Shown piece after piece: positions 1-11,927 of a DNA stretch of 64,000 nucleotides. The DNA comes from Microstegium vimineum (Eukaryota; Streptophyta; Magnoliopsida; Poales; Poaceae): contig CM039130.1 of the NCBI GenBank assembly GCA_022036555.1, positions 15,267,840 to 15,331,839 of the forward strand, in the 5' to 3' direction. A program made the translations under genes and the position numbers. Under the pieces are notes generated by a model. The model worked only from the letters and a program-made list of their open reading frames with translations, was not told the origin of the DNA and ran no database searches. Every line of letters starts with the position of its first letter. The first letter of the stretch is position 1.

Positions 1-2
1 AA

Positions 3-1330
3 GCTCACATTGGAAATGGTTGGGATTCATCAACCGATAGCTCAAGTGAAGATGAAGAGATGGCCACCATTGCTATCCACAAGCCATCCACTTCACCGAG
101 GCTCTTCAACAACATGCCCGATGATGATGAAAGCTCCCCTCCCACTTGTCTCATGGCAAAGGGTGAGAAGGTAAAATCAAAACCCAAAGCCATAACTCCT
201 CCCCACAAAGACATCTCTAGTAGTGATTCTAGTGATTACTCTAGTGATGATGAATCTAGTGATGAAGAAATCAATGAAATAACCAATAACATGGATCCTA
301 AAACCAAACTCTTCATTGCCAACATATTGGATGAATTAGAGGCAACCAAGGCTGAGCTAGCATCTAGAGAAAGGACTCTTATCAAACAAGAGGATCTTTA
401 CATTGCTAGTGAGGAAGCTCTTGCATTAGAGAGAAGTGAGGTGAGCTCTTTGACTAAGCTTTGGCTAAGGAAAAAGAAGCTCATGCTCTCACTAAGAAGG
501 AGTGTGGTGACCTCAAGCAAAAGCATTGTGACTTAGTTGAAAAGCATCAAGAGCTTCAGGCACAATACTCTCTTCTTTGGGAGGGTAACTCACATCTTCC
601 TAAAGCAAATGATGCCTCTTCTCCATCCACTAGCCAAGGCTATGGAAAATGCTATAATATTGATTTGAATGATTATTCCACTAACCTTGCCAACATGGAG
701 GCCATGAAAAAAGAAATAGCAAGGCTCAACAATGTCATCTCAGTTTCAAAGAAGAATGACAAAGACAAAGTTGAGCCAAAGAAGATCCAATACAAGGATG
801 GAAGGCATCCATCAATCAAAGATGGGCTTGGACACACTCAAGGAGGTAAAACCAATGGAAGAAAAATAGTGAAAGGCATTGAGTGTGTCAAGTTTGAGAA
901 GAAGGGAAGCATTGGTGCAAATAATCCTGCACAGACAGCAGCTCTGCTATACCAGAGGCCGGCAGTGCCGGACCTCAGCCTGACAGTGCCGCGCCCTAAT
1001 AAAGGGAAGGCTACCAGTGCTTTACCTAATCAAGCTCAAGTCAAAGTCCATGCCAAGAGGATGCCCCAGCAAAAGTAGGTTTCTCAGAAACCCAAGGACT
1101 CAATCTGGGTGGCCAAAAACAAGTATATATATAAACCCAAGAGAAGGTCACATCAAGGAAGCTTGCCTTCGTGCTACATGTTGAAATGCAACGACCGTGG
1201 TAAAGTCATTGTAGAATTTGTGGGTGATGAGAAACATGATAAAAGAAGCATGAACATTTGGGTACCAAAAATTGTTGTGACTAACATGCACGACCCCAAG
1301 ATTGATTGGGGACCTAAATCGAGGAACTAA
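3..1330 (+). pseudogene. Copia gag (degenerate)
   Basis: The reading frame is open from the window edge and starts in acidic, Ser/Asp-rich sequence, followed by a charged coiled-coil-like region typical of the C-terminal half of long SIRE-type gag proteins. A frame change lies between about 461 and 536, a TAG ends the second segment at 1076-1078, and 1109-1330 continues the polyprotein towards the protease. No intact CCHC zinc knuckle is seen; where one would be expected, at about 930-1010, there is a GC-rich stretch holding the CCGGCAGTGCCGG motif. Gag would coat the element RNA in cytoplasmic particles. Identification rests on position and composition. Confidence 0.7.
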
Positions 1331-1359
1331 TTTGTTTTGTAGGCATACTTCTCCGGTGG

Positions 1360-2810
1360 ATCAAGTTGGGTGCTTGATAGTGGATGTATAAATCATATGA
1401 CCAGAGAGAAGAGTATGTTCTCATCATATTCCCCAACTTCAAATGCAAGTGAGAATATCATCTTCGGTGACAACTCCAAAGGGGAAGTGATTGGTCTTGG
1501 TAAAGTTGCTATCACTCATGAACAATCTATCTCAAATGTTTTACATGTGAATTCATTGAGTTACAACTTGTTGTTCGTGTCTCCGTTGTGTGAGATGGGC
1601 TACAATTGTCTCTTTACGGATAAGGGTGTGGAAGTCTTTAAGAGGGAGGATTCCTCTATTGTCTTTACGGGTCGTTTGAAGGGCAAGCTTTACCTAGTTG
1701 ATTTCAACAAAAGTAAGGCTAAGCTTGAGACTTGTTTAGTGGAAAAATCTAGCATGGGTTGGTTATGGCATCGCCGACTAGCTCATGTTGGGATGAGGAA
1801 CTTGGCCAAACTCCTAAAGGATGACCACATTCTTGGACTAACAAATGTTCATTTTGAGAAGGATAGAATTTGTAGCGCTTGCCAAGCCGGAAAGCAAGTA
1901 GGTGCACCTCACCCACCAAAGAGCATTGTCTCCACCAAGCAACCATTGGAACTAATTCACATGGATCTCTTTGGACCGGTGGCCTACATAAGCATTGACA
2001 GTAACAAACATGGTTTAGTTATTGTTGATGACTTTACTCGTTTCACTTGGGTATTTTTCATGTATGATAAGGCACAAGTGCAAGATAAGGTGAAAACCTT
2101 CATTAGAAGAGCACAAAGAGAATTCGGCTTCCAAATTAAGAAAGTTCGTAGTGACAATGGAACCGAGTTCAAGAACACTTAAGTGGAGGAGTTTCTTGAT
2201 GATGAGGGCATCAAGCATGAGTTTTCAGTTCCATACACCCCTCAACAAAATGGTGTAGTAGAGAGGAAGAACCGGACACTCATTGACATGGCAAGGACAA
2301 TGCTAGATGAGTACAAGACTTCGGATATCTTTTGGGCCGAAGCCGTCAACACCGCTTTCCATGCCATCAACCGGCTCTATCTACACAAGATCTTGAAGAA
2401 GACCTCATATGAGCTATTGACCGGTAACAAACCAAAAGTGTCATACTTTAGAGTTTTTGGGTGCAAGTGTTTCATACTTAATAAGAAACCCAAAACCTCA
2501 AAGTTTGCTCCTAAAGTTGATGAACGTTTTCTTCTTAGTTATGGATCAAATGAGCATGCCTATCATGTATTCAACAAGACCTCAGGGAAAATTGAAATCA
2601 TGATAGATGTGACATTTGATGAATCTAACGACTCTCAAGTAGAGCAAATTGATCAAGTGATTGTAGGTAATGAGGAACCACCTTTTGAAGAAATCAAGAA
2701 TATGGCTATTGGTGACATTAGGCCACAAGAAATCCAGGCCACAGAAGTGGAACCTCAAGGTGAAGAAGCTACTGCCCCAAGACTTGAAGAAGAAGGGCCA
2801 ACAGTGCTCC
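1360..2810 (+). pseudogene. Copia protease, GAG-pre-integrase and integrase segment
   Basis: The segment begins with a protease-like VLDSGC motif (D-S-G), followed by a GAG-pre-integrase His/Cys region (HRRLAHVG then CSACQAGK). The integrase core shows the three acidic sites in HMDLFGP, RSDNGTEF and NGVVERKN, the Copia DDE arrangement. A TAA at 2180-2182 breaks the frame between the second and third catalytic motifs. The frame runs on to 2810, where the Gypsy LTR cuts it; RT resumes at 16684. Integrase would join element cDNA to host DNA. Confidence 0.88.
2806..2810. repeat. Target-site duplication GCTCC, left copy
   Basis: The five bases directly before the Gypsy LTR are GCTCC and recur at 16679-16683 directly after the other LTR. 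This fits the 5-bp duplication made by Gypsy integrase and shows that the element moved as one unit into the Copia element. Confidence 0.95.
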
Positions 2811-3817
2811 TGTTGACACAAAAAGCGTCAGGATCTGCAAACACCTCGGGCTATTACCCGAAATTCGATATCCAAGGTGTGCCAGTCGATTTGACCAGTT
2901 AATCGACAAGGACAATAACTAGAACTAGATCCAGACAAGGCAACGGCGATACGCCCGGATGCCAAGACTCAGACTTGTTTCAAGGTAACTAGAGCAGAAC
3001 TGAACGAGACAACAGCGATGCGCCCGGATGTCAAGGCTCAGATTACTCCCACGCGGAACTTGCAAGGGTTTGACGGAGATCAAGGTGATGCAGCCTATCG
3101 AAGCTTGAAGAACTCGTAGATAAACTATGAATAATGCGATAAAAGGGTAGATTGCATTGAAAGTAAATAAGAGTAATTGATTTGTTTGATAGATTGATTC
3201 CCTTTTACGCAGCCCTTGGGCACATATTTATACTCCCGCATGGAGAGTTGTACAGAGACACGACTCGTACCTTTCCTAAACAAAACTCCTAACTTTAAGG
3301 AAATAACGGACTCGCGCAGGAGCCGGACCCAAATAACAATATTATTTTCCTAAACAAACACCCCTATTTTAAAGGAAACAAACGACTCGTGCAAGAGTCG
3401 GACTCAAACTACTATAACAATACTGGTATAAAATCACCAGTTTCCTTATGTCCTTCCTTCGATGAAAACTTTCCATCGGCAGATTCCTTCAATCCGCGAC
3501 TTCCTTCTTTCACCACCGGCAATCTTTTGCTGACGTCAACCGCCACATCACCCTGTGCCCATCGGCACTCCATGCCCATCAGCATCATCGCCTCATCGGC
3601 AATCGGCATCGGCAACTTTGCAGTTCTGGTGACTTGACTTCACCAATTAACCCTTATCGGCAAGAATCACCCAGCTCCCATTGGCAACATCTTATCTTTC
3701 CTGCAGCATTCTTTCCCATCGGTAAATTCGACTGATCACTTTCCAATGCCGATAGAAAACAGCCACCGATCAACACAAGTCAGCTCATTTGACACGTGCT
3801 GAAAAACGGTGTCAACA
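2811..3817 (-). repeat. Gypsy 3' LTR
   Basis: The segment starts TGTTGACAC and ends GTGTCAACA, giving the usual TG...CA ends within a short inverted repeat. It matches 15660-16678 nearly base for base. It lacks an extra copy of a short ATCGGC-rich unit present in the other LTR near 16416-16470. Six ATCGGC hexamers lie between 3475 and 3661. Confidence 0.95.
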
Positions 3818-3832
3818 CATGCCCCCCAATTT
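3818..3832 (-). promoter_or_regulatory. Candidate polypurine tract of the Gypsy element
   Basis: Read on the minus strand, the bases touching the 3' LTR are AATTGGGGGGCATG, a purine-rich run in the position where plus-strand DNA synthesis is primed. Its place supports minus orientation of the element. Confidence 0.7.
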
Positions 3833-4071
3833 CGGAGTGTAGAATATTTTACGCGCCGAAATTCTCTCTACCATAACTGTTCCCTCCAAGACGACTACAC
3901 GACTTTCCTCGATTACCGCGCACAAAACCGCAATTTATTAACAAAATTCCGCGACTGCAGCGTGAACAGTTATAAATCCAATCATATCTCCTCGATTGCC
4001 GCACATACCTATTGCATACCCTTCCACATTCCTGCTAAGTGCGAAGAAAATTCCAAAATACCCCTGACCAG

Positions 4072-4084
4072 GTCTATAAAAAAT
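4072..4084 (+). promoter_or_regulatory. TATA-box-like sequence of the antisense gene
   Basis: TCTATAAAAAATT lies about 155 bp before the ATG at 4238, on the strand opposite to the retrotransposon genes. Its distance and the C/T-rich leader after it fit a plant core promoter. It suggests the accessory gene has its own transcript; no other proof is possible from sequence. Confidence 0.45.
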
Positions 4085-5152
4085 TACCATCATCCAATCT
4101 ATTCTTTACCCTGAGCCTACTTTTGCCTTCACCTGCCCTCGTCTTCAACCTCGGCGGCGACCCCAGCGGCTACTCCGAAGAACAGTCCGTGAACTCAAGC
4201 GGCAGCATCCTCTTCCAGCAGAACTCGAACAACACCAATGGCGATCAACTTCGACGTCCCCAAGGTAAATCTGTTCCTTCCTCGCTTTATTTCTGCAAAT
4301 TTTTCTCCCGCATCAATCTCGTAATTCTTTTTCCCCTTTCTTTCTTTGATTTTTCTGAAACCTAGGAACTGTACAACAAGGTAGTAATCCCCATTGAATA
4401 ATCCAATTTCAACTGCCTGGGCCCAATGGGAAATCCTGACCCAACCAATCTGATCAATGCCGAGGCAAAACACATCCCTTTCAAATCCGAGTGCTTTAGC
4501 CTAGGGTTATGGAAAGACGCCTTCCATTCATGGCCTAGGCCTACCAAAGGATGGAAGAACTGGTACCTTAGAATAATTAGAACACAACAAGTTTACTGGT
4601 CAGAGCGTAATCTAGACCAGTGCATCAGGCTCTCCATTGTCGATATGGAGAAGAATTAGAACATGATGATGGCAGCTTCCTACTTCTGGTCCGATACAAT
4701 GAATGTTTTCTTATTCAGACATGGACCTGCTATCCCCACCCTTGCCGATGTGCATATGCTTACCGGCTTAGACGTCTCCTCTGCCGATACCCCTGCCCTG
4801 TTCAACAGGAAAGCTGAGTAAAAACACACGCAATATCGCCGGCTGGACTGGTTACATCCAGGAGTACCAGAAGACTGGATCGGTAGGTCAGAGGGAGCAT
4901 GCCATCTTTCTGAATATGTGGCTAGAAAAATTTATCTTCTGTGGTAGAGCAGTTGGACCTACCACTATGCATCTCCCCGCAGCAGAACTTCTTGCCGATG
5001 GAACAAGACTCCCTCTCGGCCGATATCTTCTTGGATCAGTATACCATCTACTGCACCAAGTGTCCAAGAAGTTGTTTCTAGGTGAGCCCATCGGCAACCT
5101 TGGAGGTCCCTGGTGGTTTGTGAATATGTGGTTGAACGCACATATGTACAAG

Positions 5153-6249
5153 GTCCTTGTTGACACCGTTTTTCGACACGTGTCAAATGGGCTGAGACTT
5201 GACTGGTCAGTAGACGTTCTCCATCGGTATCAGGAGTCGATAGTGCCGGTGGAAGGGTGTTGCGGGAAGATTAAGTGTTTTGCCGATGGAAGCTGATGAG
5301 CTTTGCCGACAAGATCTGTGAAGTCTTGCTAAAACTGATTGCCGATGAAGAGTCCTTGCCGATTGCCGATGAAGGTCATTGCCGATTGCCGATAAGGACT
5401 CGTTGCCGATTGCCGATAAGGGCTCGTTGCCGATTGCCGATAAGGGTTCATTGCTGATTGCCGACAAGGAGATGTTGCCGATTGCCGATCGGGAAAGTAT
5501 TGCCGATGCCGATGGGCGTGATTTAGCACTTGGTGGCAGCAGAAGACTACAGGTGGCCAAAGGAGGAAGTTGCAGGGATCTGCCGATGGAAGGCTTCCAT
5601 CGAGGAAGAATATAAGGAAACTGATGTTTTGTACCAGTATTATTATAGTAGTTTGAGTCCGACTCTTGCATGGGTCGTTTATTGTCCTTTAAAATAGGTG
5701 TGTTTGTTTAGGAGATAAATGTTGTTATCCAGCTCCTGCGCGAGTCAGTTTCCTTTAAAGTAGGAGTTTGTTTTAGGAAGGATACGTGTCGTGTCTCTAT
5801 ACAACTCTTCATGCGGGAGTATAAATATGTGCCCAAGGGCTATGGAATAATACAATCCAATCAAAAACAAACCAATTTTATCTTATTCTACCTTTTTATC
5901 GCAATTTACCTTCTTATGCATTAGTTATAGTTTTCAACGAGTTCTTCAAGCTTTCGACGGGCTGCATCACCCTGATCTCCGTCAAAATCCTTGCTAGTTC
6001 TGCGTGGGAGTATCTCTAGGCTTTGGCAATCCGGGCGCATCGTTGTTTGCCTCGTCTAGCTCTGCTCTAGTTATCCTTGATCAATCTGAGCCTTGACGTC
6101 CGGGCGCATCGTTGTCGTCTCGTTCAGTTTGTTCTAGTTATCATCCTTGTCGATTGATTGGTCAAATCGACTGGCACGCCCTCAACATCGAGCTTTGGGT
6201 AATAGCCCGAGGTGTTCACAGATCTGACGCTTTTTGTGTCAACAGTCCT
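5153..6249 (+). mobile_element. Solo Gypsy LTR with GTCCT target duplications
   Basis: 5158-6244 is the reverse complement of the LTR family at 2811 and 15660, starting TGTTGACACCG and ending GTGTCAACA. GTCCT flanks it at 5153-5157 and 6245-6249. There is no internal domain, so it is a solo LTR left by recombination between the LTRs of a later insertion of the same family. Its sense strand is plus, opposite to the host element. It destroyed the second exon of the antisense gene. Confidence 0.93.
5339..5516 (+). repeat. Tandem repeat of GCCGAT-rich units inside the solo LTR
   Basis: At least thirteen GCCGAT hexamers occur between 5341 and 5516, mostly as paired units of about 27 bp built on TTGCCGATTGCCGATAAGG with small changes. 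The full-length LTRs have only a few copies at the equivalent place, so the array has expanded in this copy, probably by slippage or unequal exchange. Confidence 0.9.
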
Positions 6250-8692
6250 TCAATTTGATCTGTTCAACCAGCAATTCCCAAGGGATATATCGGAAGATTA
6301 TGAATATGAGGATGATGAATCGGCAACTCGTCCCCACTCAACTTTGGGGAAGCCATCATAGTGCTGCCAGGAACCGATGCCAATGAAGATCAATTCGGCA
6401 GGTTCTTCCAAAAGTTTTACTGTGGAATCCCTGTTGCAGAACGGCTTTGGTGGCCCTATGTTGACGAGAACAACCAATTCCCTCTGTTGTTTAACCTTAC
6501 CGATTGGAACGTGCCTCAGAACGAAGTAATCATGAAGGCCAGCATTGTTCCCCGAGCTATCCCAGTTAACATTTTCGGAACTAGGAAGAATGCTCCTCCA
6601 TCCTTCGAGTTTTATTACCCATCGGTAGCAGCAAGACAACTGGCATTCGGCCAATTACCGATCAAGCTCTACTACTCAAAGGTAGTAAAACCAAGACAAA
6701 TCATCTCCAGCGCCATGGACTAGAACAAGGTCGTTAATCTCCCTCCCGATGCCGACACATCAGACATCGACCTATCCTCCTGGGCACCAACATCATTCAT
6801 GACAGAGTTATACAAATCTTGGTGGCAAGAATGGAGAGGCCAAATTTTTGCCAAGTCATCACATTATTATCGGCACTTGATCGACGCCGATCACGTCATC
6901 CCCGATGATGCAGTAAGTTTCTTTATCCCAATATATTTTACTTTTTACTTATACCATCGGTATCTGACTTTCTCTTACTACAGGTCGACGATCCAATCCC
7001 CCAAGTGAGCAAGAGTGGCAAGCCCTTCCGTGTCCGAGTGATGAGCCCGGTGTCCATTATCGGCAACAATGCTCGTACATTGGCTGCCTTCACTCCCCAG
7101 AGGACACCTAAGGTCACTCTGAAGCCAAGGTCGACGCCTGCAACGACCAGTGCCACTCCATCGGCTGCCGCTGCCATCTTGGCGTGAGCTTTCGCAGTAA
7201 GTTTCATTTCCAGTTATACCGATCACAAACTGCTCATCGGCAATATTTACTTTATGTAACTTGCACCAAATATTCTTCAGGTAGCGAGGTCATCGGCAGC
7301 TGCTCCAGACGTACAAACTTCTCCAACTCCTGCTGCCGATGCCCCCCAGGCTCCACCAAAACGGGTTGGTTCTCCCACTGCTGCATCAAAGAAGAAACGC
7401 CTGAGGCGAGCCACTCCAGCTACCGATGCACCAACAGCAGAGCCATCATCAGCTCCTATCCCTAATTATCCACTGGACGACGTCTCGGACCAGGAGATAA
7501 CACCGCCCACTGCAACAACGGAGGCAACATCGGCATCGGCACCTTCACCAGCCGAAATCCCCGATCAGAGAACGGCGTCACCACCACAGGGACCAGCCAC
7601 CACAGCAGAAGCAGCACCAGCAACAGTTCCACCAGCACCAACTACTCCTCTCATGGAGGTAAGTTCATCGGCAACCGCTGCCGATCTCCAGGATGAGGCC
7701 GTACCAGCCGACTTCCCAAGCCTCAGGCAAGAAATCCGCTTCAAGACGGTAAGCCGATTATCTAAAGACTTGTAGTATAAACTTATGATCGGCAAACTCT
7801 AATTTTCTCCTTTTCAGGCCCAAGACTCTCCCGATAGCTTGTTCTCTTTCGGCGTCAACCTCCCTGACGAAGACGAAAACCAAGAAGCCTCTGCTCCAGC
7901 AGATAGCTTATTCTCCTTCGCCGTCAATCTTCCCGATGAAGACGAAGACGAAGAAAGCTCTGCTCCAACTTTATCGGCAGATGTCAAATTCAAGCTTGAA
8001 ACACTGCTCTCTTTGCTGCAACAAGACACATCTCTTCTCGTCCAAGATTCAACTGCAGCAAAGACAGCTTTCAAGGACATCCAAGGTCATTTATCTGCCG
8101 ATACAGAAGAAATACTCTTCCAGGCGGCTTTCCTCGAGAGCAAGCAACTCCAATATCAAAGACTCTCTCGTCGCATAGCCGATAGGACTACCCGATCGAA
8201 GCTCGAAGAAGAGATGCTTAAGTTCAAACAAGTTGCCGATGAGAAGCACAAAGACATCGGCCAAGTAGAAGCTTCTGGCGCCGATCTTGAGCAGGAGATC
8301 GTTCAACTATCGGCAAGGAAGGAAGAGTTGCTGACTGAACTGAAAAGGGTTGACGAAGCCCTGACTATAGCCAGCCAAAAGAAAGCTCAACTGCCCGATA
8401 CCATCAAGGCTTTGCGACAAGAAAGAGACGCGAACGCTCGACAAGCTATTGTGCTGAAGAAGAAGATCAAGCCGATCGAAGGGTCTACCGATGATGATGC
8501 CAAGGAAATGGAAGAAATAGAGCAAATTCGCCTGCGTGCGATATCAGCTATCAAATCCTTGTTGTAATTTGCTACAATTCATCATATCGGCAAATGTAAC
8601 AGTAACACTTGATTTTGCTCTGTAATATAATGTCAGTACGCTTTTACCGATGTTTTATAACTTTCTCTTTCATCGGCATTCAAACGAGCACT

Positions 8693-9466
8693 CTATGCGT
8701 CTACCCAAATACTAGGGTAATATTTCTTTAAGTATTTACCGTTGATTGCTCTGGAGAATGCAACCCCTTCGAGAGTTTCTAAAATATAAGCATTGCCAGG
8801 AGCAGGTTGTTTTATCCGATAAGGACCTTCCCAATTAGGAGACCATTTTCCAAACTTAGGACTCTTAGTCCCAATCGGTAAAATCAATTTCCACACCAGA
8901 TCACCATCGGCAAATTCCTTTACCTTTACTTTCTTGTCATACCATCTGGCAACCCTTTTCTTGTTTTCTTCAATGCTGATTAGAGCCCTCAACCGATGAC
9001 CTGCTAAATCTTCTAACTCATCTTTCATAAGAGTAGCATAATCATCGGTTGTCAATTGATCTTGAAAAGATAATCGCCTGGAACTAGTTTTAACTTCCCA
9101 AGGCAGGACAACATCGTGTCCATAGACCAACTGATACGGCAAAACTTTGGTTGCACCATGACACGCCATCCAATATGATCATAGGGCTTCATTTAACACT
9201 ACATGTCACCTTCTAGGGATCTCTTCAATCTTACGTTTGATAAGCTTAATAACTCCCTTATTAGTCGCTTCAGCCTGACCGTTAGCTTGGGCATAATAAA
9301 GAGAATAATTCAATACCTTGAACCCCATACTAGCAGCAAACTCATCAAAATCCCCCGATGTGAACATAGTTCCTTGATCCGTAGTAATAGTTTGAGGAAT
9401 ACCGAATCGGTAAACAATATGTTCTTTTACAAAATCTATCATGTTCGCTGATGTCACTTTCTTCAA
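8693..9466 (-). pseudogene. Gypsy integrase core and C-terminal part
   Basis: Two segments (9206-9466, 8693-9169) are one integrase reading broken by a stop near 9205. TTDQGTMF supplies the second catalytic Asp and NGQAEATNK the catalytic Glu. The C-terminal part has the usual W/Y-rich integrase tail, ending in ...KKYYPSIWVDA. The first catalytic Asp lies upstream in 9463-10836 after a frame change. The end faces the 3' end of the antisense gene only about 125 bp away. Confidence 0.88.
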
Positions 9467-10836
9467 AGGAATCGCCTCAACCCATTTTGTAAAGTAATCG
9501 TAGCAACAAGTATAAACTTATGCCCCTTACTTGATGGCGGATAAATTTGGCCGATGAGATCAATAACCCATCCTCTAAACGGCCAAGGCTTAATTATAGG
9601 ATTCATTGCCGATGCAGGTGTCCTCTGGACATTACCAAACCTCTGACAATCCTGACACCCTTTAAAATAATTGAAGCAGTCTTCAAGAATTGTCGGCCAA
9701 TAATACCCATTCCGCCTAATCATCCACTTTATCTTGAACGCCGATTGATGTGCTCCACACACACCTTCATGGATTTCGCCCATCAACTCCTTTGATTCCT
9801 CTTTACTAAGGCATCTGAGCAAAACTCCATCAATCGTCCGATAATACAATTCATTGTCAAGGAGCACATACTTGGTGGCTTGGAACCTTAGACGTCTTTC
9901 CACCTTCTTAGATGGATCTCTTAAGTAATCAGCGATTTCCTTTTTCCAGCCATCGGCAACCATTACCGATGTCATGACTTCTTGAATCGGCTGATATCCT
10001 GAAGCATTCTGTGCTAACCGATTGACCTCTTCATTATGCAATCTAGGAATATGCTCAAGGCGATACTCTTTGAATTCTTTTAATAATTGTAAACACTTCT
10101 CATAGTGTGCAATCAATACTTCACTTCGGCACTCATATACCTCAATCAATTGATTGATCACCAACATAGAGTCGCCAAAAATTTCAACAGCATCGGCACA
10201 CACTTCTTTGAGTAATTCCAACCCTTTTATCAAAGCTTGATATCCAGCCTGATTGTTCGTTGATGTAGCAACAATCGGCAACGAAATCTCATACTTCCGT
10301 CCTCGGGGTGAAATTAAGAGAACATCGATGCCTGCTCCTTCTTTGCATGTAGATCCATCAAAGAACAAAGTCCAAGGAGCAATCTCTACAGAGTTTACCA
10401 TATTGCAATGCTGAGTAACAAAATCGGCCATCACCTGACCCTTAACTGCCTTAGCCGATTTATACTTCAGATCAAACTCTGAAAGTGCCAAAATCCATTT
10501 GCCGATTCTCCCACTTAATATCGGCATTGACAGCATATACTTAACCACATCATCTTTGCAGATAACAGTGCATTCAGCCGATAATAAATAATGTCTCAAT
10601 TTTATGCAAGAGAAATATAAACATAAGCATAATCTTTCTATGGCCGAATACCTTGTTTCAGCATCCACCAATCTTCTGCTCAAATAATATATCACACGTT
10701 CTTTCCCTTCAAATTCTTGAATTAAGGCTAATCCGATAACACCGTCATCGGCAGACAAATACAACCTGAAAGGTTTCCCGTGTTGAGGCGGAACCAGGAC
10801 TAGAGAGTTTACCAAATATCTCTTGATTTCCTCCAA
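9463..10836 (-). pseudogene. Gypsy RNase H, second RNase H and integrase N-terminus
   Basis: The first part resembles the retroviral-type RNase H behind RT (about residues 1-125). WTLFFDGSTCKEGAG then opens a second RNase H-like domain with the DGS, E and GDSMLVI acidic sites, a Tat-lineage hallmark. The integrase zinc-binding region follows (HEGVCGAHQS ... CQDCQRFG) and the first catalytic Asp is in WVIDLIGQI. A TAG at about 10843-10845 separates it from upstream sequence, and a frame change near 9480-9510 separates it from the integrase core. Confidence 0.88.
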
Positions 10837-10961
10837 GGCTAACTATTGTTCTTCTTTCCATGTAAACTCTTGATCGGCTCTCAACTTTAACAATGGACTA
10901 AAAGACTTAATCTTACCAGATAAGTTGGATATAAATCTTCTAATGAAATTAATCTTGCCGA

Positions 10962-11927
10962 TCAAGGATTGCAACTCAGTCTTGTTTGTAGGGCAACCAC
11001 CTTATTAATTGCATCAATAGATTTTCTGCCGATCTCGATGCCTCTTTGATGCACCATAAAACCCAGAAATTGACCTGCTGATACACCAAATGCACACTTG
11101 TTAGGATTCATCTTCAACCCATGCTCCCTTGTGCACTTCAGGATTTTTTTCAAATCGGCAAGATGCTTTTCAAGACTTCCGGATTTAACCACCACATCAT
11201 CAATATAGATTTCGACTATTGTGTCGATGTACTTATGAAAGATGAAATTCATTGCCCTTTGATAAGTAGCACCGGCGTTCTTCAAGCCGAAAGTCATCAC
11301 GACCCACTCGAACAAACCGACGTGACCTGGACATCTGAAGGCAGTTTTGGATATGTCTTCTTCAGCCATGAATATATGATTATATCCAGCATTACCATCC
11401 ATGAAGCTAATGATTTGATGTTCAGCAGCAGCATCAATCAGCAGATCGGCAACGGGCATCGGGTAACCATCCATCGGCGTGGTCTTGTTGAGATTCCTGA
11501 AATCAATACAAACACGAAGTTTTCCATTTTTCTTATACACAGGAACCACATTAGAAATCCATTCGACACATCGGCATTGCCGAATAAATCCAGCTTCGAT
11601 TAATTTTGTAATCTCAGCCTTAATGTCAGGTAGAATGATAGGATTGCATCGGCGCGCAGGTTGCCGATGTGGTTGGAAACCAGACTTAATAGGTAACCGA
11701 TGTTCGACTATCAATCGGTCTAAACCAGGCATTTCTGTATAATCCCAAGCAAAACAATCTTTGTATTCCTTTAATAAATCGGTTAACTGCCGTTTACATT
11801 GGGAATCTAACTTAGCACTAATAAAAGTAGGCCTATGTTTACTACCATCGTCGATGTCTATCTTGAGTAAATCATCGGCGGATGTGAAACCCTGTCCCAG
11901 TTTTCCATCATCAGCGAACCGATCCAT
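10962..11927 (-). pseudogene. Gypsy reverse transcriptase
   Basis: Over 321 codons the fingers and palm of a Ty3-type RT are clear: KLRVCIDFRNLNKTTP, then FMDGNAGYNHI, FGLKNAGATYQRAMN and the active-site YIDDVVVKS. The Met at 11925-11927 overlaps the stop of the gag-protease ORF as TAATG, so this is either a single-base frame change or a stop-start junction. A frame change near 10990 cuts off the connection domain. The enzyme would copy element RNA into DNA. Confidence 0.92.

Larger units (their letters stand above)
4238..8567 (+). pseudogene. Antisense intron-containing plant mobile domain-like gene carried by the Gypsy element, split by a solo LTR
   Basis: This gene runs opposite to gag-pol between integrase and the 3' LTR. 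Exons read as 4238-4264, 4366-5157, [solo LTR 5158-6244], 6250-6912, 6984-7196, 7281-7748 and 7818-8567, with GT/AG at the four introns outside the LTR. Exon 2 resembles the PMD family: the motif PTLADVHMLTGL, then HAIFLNMWLEKF and NLGGPWWF near 4890-5130. After the interruption come the rest of the PMD-like part, a Pro/Ala/Thr-rich linker and a Glu/Lys-rich coiled coil (about 8000-8560). Damage: a TAA at 4399, a TAG near 4657, a frame change near 4820, a TAG at 6721 and a TGA at 7184. PMD proteins occur in plant genomes and retrotransposons; the molecular role here is unknown. Confidence 0.7.

Noticed and set aside
11121..11603. Plus-strand ORF opposite RT
   Set aside because: Antisense shadow of reverse transcriptase; no splice or promoter context, unlike the accessory gene at 4238-8567.
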